Shown here: one piece after another, positions 1-8,312 of the stretch | Layout: each line of letters opens with the position of its first letter | How positions within the stretch are numbered: position 1 is the first letter of the stretch | Assembly: GCF_001591165.1 (NCBI RefSeq) | Contig: NZ_BCUG01000009.1 | Span: 1 to 64,000, forward strand | Origin: Thauera butanivorans NBRC 103042 | Lineage (GTDB): Bacteria; Pseudomonadota; Gammaproteobacteria; Burkholderiales; Rhodocyclaceae | DNA length: 64,000 nt | Direction of reading: 5' to 3' | Program-made: the position numbers and the translations under genes | Notes under the pieces: generated by a model | What the model was told of the DNA's origin: nothing | The model's database searches: none | Seen by the model: the letters and a program-made list of their open reading frames with translations, nothing else

Positions 1-90
1 AGATTTTTTCGTGTGTGCGCCCAGCTGCGACTGAACCGTGCGATGCCGATCGCCTGCTTCGACCGGCTTGGCGTGCGCCGGCTCTCATGA
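1..90 (+). CDS. C-terminal tail of a group II intron reverse transcriptase/maturase (partial)
   Basis: Frame 1 is open from the window edge to TGA at 88-90 and encodes 29 residues ending in FDRLGVRRLS. Thirteen bases later the domain V-like RNA element begins, which is where an intron-encoded protein normally ends. Assignment rests on this position more than on the short peptide. It could instead be the tail of an unrelated gene. No RT catalytic motif is inside the window. Confidence 0.5.
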   Translation, partial: RFFRVCAQLRLNRAMPIACFDRLGVRRLS

Positions 91-179
91 CCTCAACGAC
101 TCGAACCGCCCGGTGCGGACCCGCATGCCGGGTGGTGTGGGAGGAAATGGTCAGGAACCCTGACCACCCCTATCCCGAT
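1..179 (+). mobile_element. 3' end of a group II intron (domains V and VI), truncated by the window edge
   Basis: After the stop codon at 88-90 comes a domain V-like element at 103-136. It starts GAACCGCCCGG, forms a helix with GCCGGGTGG across an ACCC loop, and contains a CGC catalytic-triad candidate. It is followed by a domain VI-like hairpin (GGTCAGG paired with CCTGACC, 149-165) and an intron-like end, CTATCCCGAT, near 179. This order (reverse transcriptase end, domain V, domain VI) is typical of bacterial group II introns. The 5' part lies outside the window, so subclass and mobility cannot be judged. The exact 3' splice position is inferred. Confidence 0.72.
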
Positions 180-221
180 CGGGGTGGTGGATCGTGCCGT
201 GACCTCGTCAGCGCGCGGCAG

Positions 222-241
222 GCTCTGCGGCAGAGCATTTT
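222..241 (+). terminator. possible intrinsic terminator downstream of the intron
   Basis: GCTCTG (222-227) and CAGAGC (231-236) form a six-base stem with a CGG loop, followed by ATTTTG. The T run is short, so it is weak. Some group II introns insert next to terminators, which would fit this position, but this is inference. Confidence 0.3.
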
Positions 242-267
242 GACCTTGCTATCGATAGGGTCAAAAT
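237..267. promoter_or_regulatory. inverted repeat upstream of the two-component operon
   Basis: ATTTTGACC (237-245) and GGTCAAAAT (259-267) are perfect nine-base inverted arms. The palindrome CTATCGATAG sits inside at 249-258. TTGACC (240-245) and CAAAAT (262-267), 16 bases apart, could act as a -35/-10 pair, so the arms may overlap a promoter for the response-regulator gene. No T-run follows, so it is unlikely to be a terminator. Confidence 0.3.
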
Positions 268-347
268 CCGTGGGATAATCAGTCGTTTTCGCTGTATCCG
301 GCGACCGAACGAAAGGAGTGCATTCGAGCAGATGCTAGGTGCATTCG

Positions 348-364
348 CTTACATGTAACTTACA
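348..364 (+). promoter_or_regulatory. OmpR/PmrA-type box: CTTACA-N5-CTTACA
   Basis: Two identical hexamers CTTACA (348-353 and 359-364) are spaced by five bases, giving an 11-base period, the geometry bound by dimers of OmpR/PmrA/QseB-class regulators. It lies 11 bases before the response-regulator ATG at 376. A related pair sits upstream of the DUF485-actP operon on the opposite strand (2623-2639). A second direct repeat, GTGCATTCG, lies just upstream (319-327 and 339-347). The likely role is autoregulation. Confidence 0.55.
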
Positions 365-375
365 CCGGGAATTCC

Positions 376-1062
376 ATGCGTATCCTCCTGGCAGAAGATG
401 ATCCCGTGATTGCCGACGGCATCGGCCGCGCCTTGAAGCGCAATGGATATGCCGTCGATCATGTCGACAACGGTATCGACGCCGACGTGGCACTGGCGTC
501 CCAGCCTTACGATCTGCTCATCCTCGATCTCGGCTTGCCGCGGCTGCCGGGCATCGAGGTGCTCAAGCGCCTGAGAGCGCGCAAGTCGGCGCTTCCGGTC
601 CTGATCCTGACGGCGCAGGACGGCGTTGATGACCGCGTGCGCGGGCTCGATGCGGGGGCGGACGACTACATGGCCAAACCGTTCGCCCTGCCCGAGCTGG
701 AGGCGCGTGTGCGTGCCCTGACGCGCCGCGGCACCGGTCAGGCGCGCTGCCTCGAACTGGGGCGTCTGTCCTACGACCAGGCCGACCGCGTGGTCAAGGT
801 GGACGGTCAGGTACTCGAGCTGTCGGCGCGCGAGATCGGCTTGCTGGAAGTCTTTCTGCTGCGCGTCGGGCGGCTGGTGAGCAAGGATCAACTGGTGGAT
901 CACCTCTGCGGCTGGGGGGAGGAAGTCTCCAGCAATGCCATCGAAGTCTATGTACACCGTCTGCGCAAGAAGCTCGAGGACAGCGGTGTGCGCATCGTGA
1001 CCGCTCGCGGGCTGGGCTATTGCCTGGAGAACTCGGATGCGGCGCCGGCGGCGAAAGTCTGA
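376..1062 (+). CDS. two-component response regulator, OmpR/TctD-like
   Basis: A 228-residue DNA-binding response regulator. The receiver domain (about 1-115) has the acidic pair D8-D9, phospho-acceptor D51 in LLILDLGLP, T79 and K101 (MAKPF). The OmpR/PhoB winged helix (about 125-220) ends in the HRLRKKLE and ARGLGYCLE segments. The next gene, a TctE-like kinase, starts inside it at 1037, so the two are translationally coupled. TctD/TctE pairs sense carboxylates in known systems. The acetate permease operon downstream, with a matching box, suggests control of acetate or short-carboxylate uptake. The ligand is inferred. Confidence 0.88.
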   Translation: MRILLAEDDPVIADGIGRALKRNGYAVDHVDNGIDADVALASQPYDLLILDLGLPRLPGIEVLKRLRARKSALPVLILTAQDGVDDRVRGLDAGADDYMAKPFALPELEARVRALTRRGTGQARCLELGRLSYDQADRVVKVDGQVLELSAREIGLLEVFLLRVGRLVSKDQLVDHLCGWGEEVSSNAIEVYVHRLRKKLEDSGVRIVTARGLGYCLENSDAAPAAKV

Positions 1063-2521
1063 CAGGGCCGTATCGAGTACGAAGCGCCCGGGGCCGCCGA
1101 ATTCACTGTTCGGCGAAATCCTCGACTGGTTGCTTGCGCCCTTGCTGTTCCTGTGGCCGATCTCGATCATCATCACGCACAACGTCGCCGACAACATCGC
1201 CAACCGGCCCTATGACCTCGCGTTGGCCGATGGTGTCCGGATGCTGTCCCGCATGGTGGCGTTCGATGAAGGGCAGGTCGTCGTGCGCTTTCCCGCGCCG
1301 CCTCGCGCCCTGTTCCGCGCGGACCAGGACGATGTGCTGTATTTCCAGGTAGCGGACGAACATGGGGCGATCGTGGCCGGTGATGCGGACATTCCCAGGC
1401 CTCGGGGGCTGCAGCCGCCTGCGGGTGAGGAGGTGCTGTTTCGCGACGAAACCATCCATGGCGAGGAGACGCGGGTCGCCTACCGGCTGCTGAAGGCGGG
1501 CGAGGGCGAGGATGCTCCCTTGGTCTGGGTGCAACTGGCCGAAACCCGCAACAAGCGCGGCGACCTGGCTTCGCGCGTCGTCACCGGAGTGCTGCTGCCG
1601 CAGTTCGCCATCATTCCGCTGGCGGTGCTGCTCGTCTGGGTCGGTCTGTCGCGCGGCATCACACCGCTCAACCGCCTGCAGAGCCTGATCCGCCGCCGGC
1701 GGCCGACCGATCTTTCGCCCGTCCAGCCGGCGAGTGTGCCGGAGGAAGTGAGGCCGCTGATCGTCGCCTTCAACGACATGATGGCGCGCCTCGAAGAAAA
1801 TCTGCAGGCCCAGCAGCGCTTCATCGCCGATGCAGCCCATCAGATGCGCACGCCGCTGACCGGGCTGAAGATGCAGACCGATCTCGCCCTGCACGAGAGC
1901 GACCCCGAGCAATTGCGCCAGTCGCTTGCCCACATCGCCGAAAGCACCGATCGCGCGTCCCACTTGATCAACCAGTTGCTGTCGCTGGCGCGGGCCGAGG
2001 CGAGTTTCGAGAAGCTGTATGCGGTCGAACCGGTGAATCTGGCTCTGGTCGTGCGCGAAGTGGCGCTGGAACTGTTTCCGCGCGCGCAGGCGAAGGAGAT
2101 CGATCTCGGCGCGGAAGGCGGCGACGGGGAGCTGCTGGTCGAGGGCAACCCGGTGCTGCTGCGCGAAATGGTCAAGAACCTGGTGGATAACGCGATCAAG
2201 TACACGCCTCATGGCGGGCGTGTGACAGTGCGGACGCGTTTCGCCGGCTCACCGATTCTCGAAGTCGAGGATACCGGCCCGGGTATTCCCGAGACGGACC
2301 GGGAGCGCGTGTTCGAGCGCTTCTATCGCGTGCTGGGAAGCGGCGCCGACGGCTCCGGCCTGGGGCTGCCGATCGTGCGCGAAATCGCCGAGCTGCACCG
2401 TGCCATCGTGACGCTGGATGCCAATCCGGCGGGGCAGGGGACGCTGGCGCGCGTGGTCTTTCCACGCAGCCATCTGCATGCTCCGCCTCCGGTGCAGGGC
2501 GACGTCTACCCCCTTGGCTGA
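1037..2521 (+). CDS. TctE-like sensor histidine kinase
   Basis: A 494-residue membrane sensor kinase. The N-terminus has an Arg-rich tail, a membrane segment at about 33-53, and a periplasmic 2CSK_N-type domain typical of TctE relatives. A second membrane segment follows at about 183-203. The transmitter has H268 in FIADAAHQMRTPL, an N box (NLVDNAIKYTP, near 380), and G boxes DTGPGIP and GSGLGLPIV. The ATG at 1037 overlaps the regulator gene by 26 bases. The stop is followed by 184 bases containing the box and probable promoter of the DUF485-actP operon. The signal is unknown; a carboxylate is plausible from the family. Confidence 0.86.
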   Translation: MRRRRRKSDRAVSSTKRPGPPNSLFGEILDWLLAPLLFLWPISIIITHNVADNIANRPYDLALADGVRMLSRMVAFDEGQVVVRFPAPPRALFRADQDDVLYFQVADEHGAIVAGDADIPRPRGLQPPAGEEVLFRDETIHGEETRVAYRLLKAGEGEDAPLVWVQLAETRNKRGDLASRVVTGVLLPQFAIIPLAVLLVWVGLSRGITPLNRLQSLIRRRRPTDLSPVQPASVPEEVRPLIVAFNDMMARLEENLQAQQRFIADAAHQMRTPLTGLKMQTDLALHESDPEQLRQSLAHIAESTDRASHLINQLLSLARAEASFEKLYAVEPVNLALVVREVALELFPRAQAKEIDLGAEGGDGELLVEGNPVLLREMVKNLVDNAIKYTPHGGRVTVRTRFAGSPILEVEDTGPGIPETDRERVFERFYRVLGSGADGSGLGLPIVREIAELHRAIVTLDANPAGQGTLARVVFPRSHLHAPPPVQGDVYPLG

Positions 2522-2622
2522 GTGCCGTCGCACTCCGTTCTGCCATGATTCGCTGCCCGGATCGTTTGATCGAGATCAATAGATATTCGAAAATTCGCCA
2601 TAAGAGAAACTTTTTGACGGCA

Positions 2623-2653
2623 TGTAAGCACACCGTAAGTGTCGTCGCATACT
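2623..2653 (+). promoter_or_regulatory. matching regulator box and possible -10 before the acetate permease operon
   Basis: TGTAAG (2623-2628) and CGTAAG (2634-2639) are spaced by five bases. Read on the minus strand they are CTTACG-N5-CTTACA, nearly the same element as at 348-364. CATACT (2648-2653) is a possible -10 eight bases after the box, with a poor -35, as in activator-dependent promoters. The adjacent two-component pair is the obvious candidate regulator. Confidence 0.5.
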
Positions 2654-2705
2654 TTTGAGTTCAACCGGTGGATGCCCGGTTTGTTCAAACAAGTAGGAGG
2701 GAGAC

Positions 2706-3014
2706 ATGGAAAGCAATACGGTGGCGAAAATCGTCGCCAATCCCAAGTATCAGAAGCTGATCAGCATGCGTACACGCTTCGGCTGGACGCTGACGATCAT
2801 CATGCTGCTCGTGTATTACGGCTACACCGCGATCATCGCCTTCGACAAGGAGCTGTTCCATCAGCGCCTGGGCGAAGGCGTGATGACGCTCGGCGTGCCG
2901 ATCGGCTTCGGCGTGATCGTGTTCACCATCATCATCACCGGTATTTATGTGCGTCGTGCCAACTCGGAGTTCGACGCCCTGACCGAAGAAATCGTCAAGG
3001 AGACCGGTAAATGA
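2706..3014 (+). CDS. yjcH: DUF485 inner-membrane protein, acetate permease partner
   Basis: A 102-residue protein with two membrane helices (about 27-48 and 62-83), a short loop between them, and a charged C-terminal tail. It matches the DUF485/YjcH family, almost always found directly before actP. A strong AGGAGG lies nine bases before the ATG. Its end overlaps the actP start by four bases (ATGA). Its biochemical role is not established; it is thought to assist the permease. Confidence 0.9.
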   Translation: MESNTVAKIVANPKYQKLISMRTRFGWTLTIIMLLVYYGYTAIIAFDKELFHQRLGEGVMTLGVPIGFGVIVFTIIITGIYVRRANSEFDALTEEIVKETGK

Positions 3015-4729
3015 TGAGTCGTTATGCACGCCTGGGCGGCGGACTCGCCCTTGCACTCCTGTCGGCGGCGGCGCTGGCTGCCGGCGGCGATCTCGGCCAG
3101 GCCGAAAAGCAGGCCACGAACTGGACCGCGATCATCATGTTCGGCGCCTTCGTCGCCGGCACGCTGTTCATCACCAAGTGGGCGGCGGCCAAGACCAAGT
3201 CGGCGGCCGATTTCTACACTGCCGGCGGCGGCATCACCGGCTTCCAGAACGGCCTGGCCATCGCCGGCGACTACATGTCGGCGGCATCCTTCCTCGGTAT
3301 TTCCGCTGCGGTCATGGTCAGCGGCTACGATGGCCTGATCTACTCGATCGGCTTCCTCGTCGGCTGGCCGATCATCACCTTCCTGATGGCGGAAAAGCTG
3401 CGCAACCTCGGCAAGTTCACCTTTGCCGACGTGGCCGCCTACCGTTTCGAGCAGACCCCGATCCGTGCGTTTGCCGCGTCGGGCACGCTGGTCGTGGTGG
3501 CGTTCTACCTGATCGCCCAGATGGTCGGTGCCGGCCAGTTGATCAAGCTGCTGTTCGGCCTCGAGTACTGGATGGCGGTGGTGATCGTCGGTGCGCTGAT
3601 GATGGTCTACGTGCTGTTCGGCGGCATGACGGCAACCACCTGGGTGCAGATCATCAAGGCGGTGCTGCTGCTGTCAGGTGCGTCCTTCATGGCTTTTATG
3701 GTGATGCTGAACTACGGCTTCTCGCCCGAGCAGCTGTTCGCCGCCTCGGTGAAGGTCAAGGCTGACGCTGCGATCGCGATCGGCAAGTCGCCGGAAGAAG
3801 CCAGCGTGCTCGCCCAGGCGATCATGGGACCGGGCTCCTTCATCAAGGATCCGATCTCGGCGATCTCCTTCGGCATGGCGCTGATGTTCGGTACAGCGGG
3901 CCTGCCGCACATCCTGATGCGCTTCTTCACCGTGCCGGATGCCAAGCAAGCACGCAAGTCGGTGTTCTGGGCCACGACCTGGATCGGCTACTTCTACATC
4001 CTCACTTTCATCATCGGTTTCGGTGCGATCGTGCTGGTGTCGAACAATCCGGAATTCCTCGACGCCAATGGCGTGCTGAAGGGCGGCGGCAACATGGGGG
4101 CGATCCACCTCGCCAACGCGGTCGGCGGCAATGTCTTCCTCGGCTTCATGTCGGCAGTGGCCTTCGCGACCATTCTCGCGGTGGTGGCCGGTCTGACGCT
4201 GTCGGGTGCCTCGGCGGTGTCGCACGACTTGTACGCCACGGTGTTCAAGAAGGGCAACGCCGATTCCGCTTCCGAACTGCGTGTGTCGCGCATCACCACC
4301 ATCGCGCTGGGTGTCATCGCGGTGATCCTGGGCATCGCATTCGAGAAGCAGAACATCGCCTTCATGGTGTCGCTGGCTTTCGCCATCGCGGCCTCGGCCA
4401 ACTTCCCGGTGCTGTTCATGTCGGTGCTGTGGAAGGATTGCACCACCCGCGGCGCGACCATCGGCGGCTTCATCGGCCTGATCACCGCAGTGGGTCTCAC
4501 CGTGGTGTCGCCGTCGGTGTGGGAAGCGACGCTCGGCAACCCGGCGGGTTCGGCGCTGTTCCCCTACACCTCGCCCGCGCTGTTCTCGATGAGCGCCGGC
4601 TTCCTCGGCATCTGGCTGTTCTCGATTCTCGACAACAGCGCCCGTGCCAAGGCGGACCGCGCCGGCTACCTGGCTCAGCGCGTGCGCTCCGAGACCGGTA
4701 TCGGTGCTGCGGCGGCTTCGAGCCACTAA
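3011..4729 (+). CDS. actP: cation/acetate symporter ActP
   Basis: A 572-residue sodium:solute symporter. An N-terminal signal-like segment ends near ALAAGG, followed by about 13 hydrophobic helices. The segments [20 protein letters not shown] and [11 protein letters not shown] are typical of ActP/SSS permeases. The length matches E. coli ActP (about 549) with a slightly longer tail. It is expected to take up acetate and possibly other short carboxylates. Overlap with yjcH shows coupling, and a clear terminator follows at 4789. No acs gene is adjacent. Confidence 0.93.
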   Translation: MMSRYARLGGGLALALLSAAALAAGGDLGQAEKQATNWTAIIMFGAFVAGTLFITKWAAAKTKSAADFYTAGGGITGFQNGLAIAGDYMSAASFLGISAAVMVSGYDGLIYSIGFLVGWPIITFLMAEKLRNLGKFTFADVAAYRFEQTPIRAFAASGTLVVVAFYLIAQMVGAGQLIKLLFGLEYWMAVVIVGALMMVYVLFGGMTATTWVQIIKAVLLLSGASFMAFMVMLNYGFSPEQLFAASVKVKADAAIAIGKSPEEASVLAQAIMGPGSFIKDPISAISFGMALMFGTAGLPHILMRFFTVPDAKQARKSVFWATTWIGYFYILTFIIGFGAIVLVSNNPEFLDANGVLKGGGNMGAIHLANAVGGNVFLGFMSAVAFATILAVVAGLTLSGASAVSHDLYATVFKKGNADSASELRVSRITTIALGVIAVILGIAFEKQNIAFMVSLAFAIAASANFPVLFMSVLWKDCTTRGATIGGFIGLITAVGLTVVSPSVWEATLGNPAGSALFPYTSPALFSMSAGFLGIWLFSILDNSARAKADRAGYLAQRVRSETGIGAAAASSH

Positions 4730-4788
4730 ACCCCGAAACCCTGGTCCATGCCCCTCCTTCACCGAGGAGGGGCTGGCGGAAGGCAATA

Positions 4789-4828
4789 CGACAGGCGGTG
4801 GGCTCGGGCTCGCCGCCTGTCGGTTTTT
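4789..4828 (+). terminator. intrinsic terminator of the yjcH-actP operon
   Basis: CGACAGGCGG (4789-4798) pairs perfectly with CCGCCTGTCG (4813-4822) and is followed by GTTTTT. A second GC hairpin (CCCCTCC/GGAGGGG) lies just upstream at 4751-4772. Confidence 0.85.
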
Positions 4829-4881
4829 GAACGGCCTGATTCAGGCGCAGGAAAAAAAGAGGGGTGGCTAACAGGTAATGC

Positions 4882-4909
4882 TTGACCTCGGGTGGATTCA
4901 GGCTATAAT
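4882..4909 (+). promoter_or_regulatory. sigma-70 promoter of tRNA-Phe
   Basis: TTGACC (4882-4887) and a perfect TATAAT (4904-4909) are 16 bases apart, 12 bases before the tRNA. The 18 bases from 4902 match 17 of 18 with the region around the hemA -10 at 5874. Confidence 0.85.
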
Positions 4910-4921
4910 GCACACCTCTTC

Positions 4922-4997
4922 GGCCAGGTAGCTCAGTTGGTAGAGCAGCGGATTGAAAATCCGCGTGTCGGCGGTTCGATTCCGTCCCTGGCCACCA
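4922..4997 (+). tRNA. tRNA-Phe (anticodon GAA)
   Basis: A 76-base tRNA with an encoded CCA end. The acceptor arms GGCCAGG and CCTGGCC pair, the D-loop contains AGCTCAGTTGGTAGAGC, the anticodon loop is TTGAAAA, and the T-loop contains GGTTCGATTCC. A strong promoter precedes it and a terminator follows directly. Confidence 0.97.
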
Positions 4998-5003
4998 GAA
5001 TTC

Positions 5004-5039
5004 AAGCCGGTTCCCGCTAAATTGCGCGAACCGGCTTTT
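5004..5039 (+). terminator. intrinsic terminator of tRNA-Phe
   Basis: AAGCCGGTTC (5004-5013) pairs with GAACCGGCTT (5028-5037) around a 14-base loop and runs into TTTT. It starts seven bases after the tRNA CCA. Confidence 0.88.
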
Positions 5040-5060
5040 CTACAAATACGCGGCCCGTTT

Positions 5061-5444
5061 CTACAATTCCGATTTCCGTAGTGCAGCGCGGCGCGATAAA
5101 TGGCGCCGTTTTGCGTGATAAATGGCATCGCGATCGTTTGCGCTATGCTCAAGAAATTTGAGCAGGGCAAGAAACCTAGATAAATGTCGTCGGAACCCAG
5201 TCCTGTACGACAGTTTGCGTGAACGGGTCATGCAAATCTGCTCGATGACCTGTTGTGCCTGGGCGGCGGCGATGCGGTTGCGCTTGCACGCGGTGCGGGG
5301 CACGTTGGCGAACTCCAGTTGCCAGAGTGCCGGGACGACCGCCCGGTCTTCTTCGAGTCGCGTGGCGATGGCATCGGTGTAGGGCGTCGCCTGGTCTTCC
5401 AGGAACCATCCGGCGACCACGGAGTTATCCAGCACGAAGGGCAT
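5061..5444 (-). pseudogene. broken PIN-domain toxin (VapC-like)
   Basis: The first 73 or so residues are a normal VapC start: LDNSVVAGWF with the first catalytic Asp, then LWQLEFANV with the conserved Glu, through AQQVIEQIC (to about 5226). After that the sequence becomes Arg/Lys/His-rich and lacks the YDA(A/S)YLELA motif and the last acidic residue. None of the other frames restores them. The 3' half has therefore been replaced or lost, probably at about 5226, on the side facing tRNA-Phe. The ATG overlaps the antitoxin stop (TGATG). The product should be inactive as a nuclease. The replaced segment contains two copies of GATAAATGGC 22 bases apart (5095 and 5117). Confidence 0.7.
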
Positions 5445-5698
5445 CAGTCGCGGCCCTCTTCGATGGCCTCCCGAAGATCCATGCCCAGGCTCACGCCCCG
5501 GCGGAGTTCGCGCAGCCGCGCGAAGGTGCCGGCGACCCGCTGGCGCTGCGCCTGCGCCGACTCTTCGACATCGACGGCCGCAACGATGCGGGCGACCGCC
5601 CGACCACGCCGGGTGATGGTCACCTGTTCGCCGTGCTCGACTGCGGCGAGCAGCTCGGAAAACTTGGTCTTTGCTTCATACACGGGAACGGTCCTCAT
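5444..5698 (-). CDS. Phd/YefM-type antitoxin
   Basis: An 84-residue protein. The N-terminal segment VPVYEAKTKFSELLAAVEHG, then TITRRGRAVARIV, is the Phd/YefM DNA-binding fold that represses its own operon. The C-terminal part (about 48-84, charged and helical) should bind the toxin. It directly precedes and overlaps the broken PIN toxin, so it may now be an orphan repressor or cross-antitoxin. Confidence 0.85.
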   Translation of the reverse strand: MRTVPVYEAKTKFSELLAAVEHGEQVTITRRGRAVARIVAAVDVEESAQAQRQRVAGTFARLRELRRGVSLGMDLREAIEEGRD

Positions 5699-5852
5699 GG
5701 CGGCGCATCCTGATCGAGTTGGTTAGCCCGATTATAGGTGCGATCCTACAAGCGCGTCCGGGCAGGGGAGGGCAGGCCTGTTCCAAGGCTTCTCTGATCA
5801 GGCGATGTACGAGTTGCCGGCGGAGCAGGGAAAACTGGCTGATTCCGCTCAA

Positions 5853-5881
5853 TTTTTGCCCGTAGACCTGGGTGCTATAAT
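5853..5881 (+). promoter_or_regulatory. probable hemA promoter
   Basis: A perfect TATAAT lies at 5876-5881. The -35 is weak (TTTTTG at 5853-5858, spacer 17). The stretch 5874-5891 is 17/18 identical to the tRNA-Phe promoter core at 4902-4919, including the sequence downstream of the -10. The leader would be about 35 bases. Confidence 0.6.
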
Positions 5882-5923
5882 GCGCACCTCTCCATCGAAG
5901 TGTGCTGAACAGCCTGATCCCGA

Positions 5924-7177
5924 ATGCAGCTTTACGCCCTTGGCCTGAATCATCACACAGCGCCGCTCGCGATTCGCGAGCGCGTTGCGTTTCAGCCGGA
6001 CAGGCTGGGTCAGGCGCTGCACGATCTGGCCCATGCGGATTCGGTGCGGGAGGCGGCCATCCTGTCGACCTGCAACCGTACCGAGCTGTATTTCGCCGCC
6101 GAACAGCCCCAGCATGCGGCGGACTGGCTGGCGCGCTTTCACCAGGTGGCGCTCAACGACGTTTCACCCTATCTGTACGCCTATCCGCAGCGTGATGCGA
6201 TCCGCCACGTGTTCCGCGTCGCCAGTGGCCTCGACTCGATGGTCATCGGCGAGCCCCAGATCCTCGGCCAGGTCAAGGATGCCGCGCGCCGCGCCGAAGA
6301 GGCGGGCACGCTGGGCACGCTGCTGCACAAGCTGTTCCAGAACACCTTCGCCGTAGCCAAGGAAGTACGTTCGACCACTGCGATCGGCGCCAACACGGTG
6401 TCGATGGCGGCGGCGGCGGTGCATCTGACCGAGCGGATCTTCGAGAGCGTGAGCGATCAACATGTGCTGTTCATCGGCGCAGGCGAGATGATCGAGCTGT
6501 GCGCAGCGCATTTCGCCGGTGCGCAGCCGAAATCCATGACGGTGGCCAACCGTACGGAAGAGCGTGCGCTGGCGCTGGCTTCCCGTTTCGGCGCGCAGAC
6601 CATGCGCATCGACCAGATCGGCGACATGCTGTCGCGCTTCGACGTGGTCGTGTCCTGTACTGCGGCGCCTTTGCCCATCGTCGGCCTGGGCATGGTCGAG
6701 CGGGCAGTGAAGGCGCGCCGCCACCGCCCGATGGTGATGGTCGACCTTGCCGTGCCGCGCGACATCGAGCCGGAGATCGTGGGACTCGACGACATCTTCC
6801 TGTATACCGTCGATGATCTCGCGCAAGTGGTCGATGCCGGCATGGAGTCGCGCCAGCAGGCGGTGGTCGAGGCCGAACAGATCATCAACATGCGCGTGGA
6901 TGGCTTTCTGCACTGGATGTCGGCGCGCGAGACCGTGCCGGCCATCCGGGCGCTGCGGGAGCATGCCGAAAGCCTGCGCCAGGCCGAACTGGAGCGTGCG
7001 GTGCGCCTGCTGGCCAAGGGCGACGATCCACAGAAGGTGCTCGAGGCGCTGTCGCATGGTCTGACCAACAAGCTGATGCACGGCCCGACCCGCTATCTGA
7101 ACCAGGCGGAAGTCGCCCACAAGGCCGAGGCCGGCCGGTTCGTGCGTCAGCTTTTCAATCTTCCCCACCAGGGCTAG
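5924..7177 (+). CDS. hemA: glutamyl-tRNA reductase
   Basis: A 417-residue enzyme reducing the glutamate of Glu-tRNA to glutamate-1-semialdehyde, the first committed C5-pathway step. Catalytic C50 lies in [11 protein letters not shown] and [17 protein letters not shown] follows. An NADPH-binding fold begins with VLFIGAGEM, and the C-terminal helical dimerisation domain ends in [10 protein letters not shown]. Length is normal. It is followed after 55 bases by prfA. The other heme genes of the window lie 16-22 kb away. Confidence 0.97.
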   Translation: MQLYALGLNHHTAPLAIRERVAFQPDRLGQALHDLAHADSVREAAILSTCNRTELYFAAEQPQHAADWLARFHQVALNDVSPYLYAYPQRDAIRHVFRVASGLDSMVIGEPQILGQVKDAARRAEEAGTLGTLLHKLFQNTFAVAKEVRSTTAIGANTVSMAAAAVHLTERIFESVSDQHVLFIGAGEMIELCAAHFAGAQPKSMTVANRTEERALALASRFGAQTMRIDQIGDMLSRFDVVVSCTAAPLPIVGLGMVERAVKARRHRPMVMVDLAVPRDIEPEIVGLDDIFLYTVDDLAQVVDAGMESRQQAVVEAEQIINMRVDGFLHWMSARETVPAIRALREHAESLRQAELERAVRLLAKGDDPQKVLEALSHGLTNKLMHGPTRYLNQAEVAHKAEAGRFVRQLFNLPHQG

Positions 7178-7232
7178 CGCAGCGCGTCTGCGCCCGGGCC
7201 CGCATGTACGGGCCGACAGCCGTCATCCAGCC

Positions 7233-8312
7233 ATGAAACAGAGCATCCGCGACAAACTCGAACACCTTGCAGCACGTCTGCAGGAACTGGACCGTGCCCT
7301 GGCGGCCGAGGATGGTGCGCGCGACATGAATGCCTTTCGCGACCTGTCGCGGGAGCGCGCCGAGATCGAGCCGGTGGTCGTGCTGTATGCGTCCTACGTA
7401 CAGGCCGAAGCGGATCGGGACACCGCGCGCGAGCTGCTGGCCGATCCTGAAATGCGCGAGTTGGGGGAGCTGGAACTGGAAGCGGGCGAAGCACGCATCG
7501 CGACGCTCGAAGACGAACTGCAGCGCGCCTTGCTGCCGCGTGATCCCGACGACGAACGCAATCTCTTCCTCGAGATCCGTGCCGGTACCGGCGGCGACGA
7601 GGCGGCGCTGTTCGCCGGCGACCTGCTGCGCATGTATTCGCGCTACGCCGAGCGCCAGCGCTGGAAAGTCGAGATCGTGTCGGCGAGCGAGTCCGACCTG
7701 GGCGGCTACAAGGAAGTGATCGCCCGCATCGCCGGCAACGGCGCGTTCTCGAAACTGAAGTTCGAGTCGGGCGGCCATCGCGTGCAGCGTGTGCCGGCGA
7801 CCGAAACCCAGGGGCGCATCCATACTTCGGCGTGCACCGTCGCCGTGCTGCCCGAGGCGGACGAGGTCGCGGCGGTCGAGATCAACCCGGCCGATCTGCG
7901 CATCGACACGTTCCGGGCTTCCGGGGCCGGCGGCCAGCACATCAACAAGACCGACTCCGCCGTCCGCATCACGCACATCCCGACCGGCATCGTCGTCGAA
8001 TGCCAGGACGACCGCTCCCAGCATCGCAACAAGGCCCAGGCCATGTCGGTGCTGGCGGCGCGGCTCCACGATGCCAAGGTGCGCGCCCAGCAGAGCGCGG
8101 AGGCGGCGCAGCGCAAGAGCCTGATCGGCAGCGGCGACCGCTCGGAGCGCATCCGCACCTACAACTTTCCGCAGGGCAGGGTGACGGACCACCGCATCAA
8201 CCTCACGCTGTACAGGCTGGAAGCGGTCATGCAGGGGGAACTCGACGAACTGGTCGATGCCCTCACACTCGAACACCAGGCCGAATTGCTGGCCGCGCTG
8301 GCTGAAGAGTGA
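7233..8312 (+). CDS. prfA: peptide chain release factor 1
   Basis: A 359-residue factor recognising UAA/UAG. The N-terminal coiled region is followed by [16 protein letters not shown]. The codon-recognition domain contains the [13 protein letters not shown] segment (PAT tripeptide). The GGQ motif that triggers peptide release is at residues 233-235 ([13 protein letters not shown]). Its stop overlaps the prmC start, so the factor and the enzyme that methylates its GGQ glutamine are coupled. Confidence 0.97.
   Translation: MKQSIRDKLEHLAARLQELDRALAAEDGARDMNAFRDLSRERAEIEPVVVLYASYVQAEADRDTARELLADPEMRELGELELEAGEARIATLEDELQRALLPRDPDDERNLFLEIRAGTGGDEAALFAGDLLRMYSRYAERQRWKVEIVSASESDLGGYKEVIARIAGNGAFSKLKFESGGHRVQRVPATETQGRIHTSACTVAVLPEADEVAAVEINPADLRIDTFRASGAGGQHINKTDSAVRITHIPTGIVVECQDDRSQHRNKAQAMSVLAARLHDAKVRAQQSAEAAQRKSLIGSGDRSERIRTYNFPQGRVTDHRINLTLYRLEAVMQGELDELVDALTLEHQAELLAALAEE

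Noticed and set aside
163-188. ACCACCCC/GGGGTGGT inverted repeat as a terminator
   Set aside because: The left arm is part of the intron domain VI end and there is no T-run, so it is probably coincidental at the splice boundary.
4898-5170. Minus-strand open frame with the segment GQGRNRTADTRIFNPLLYQ
   Set aside because: It is the antisense of tRNA-Phe, a well-known false protein in annotations.
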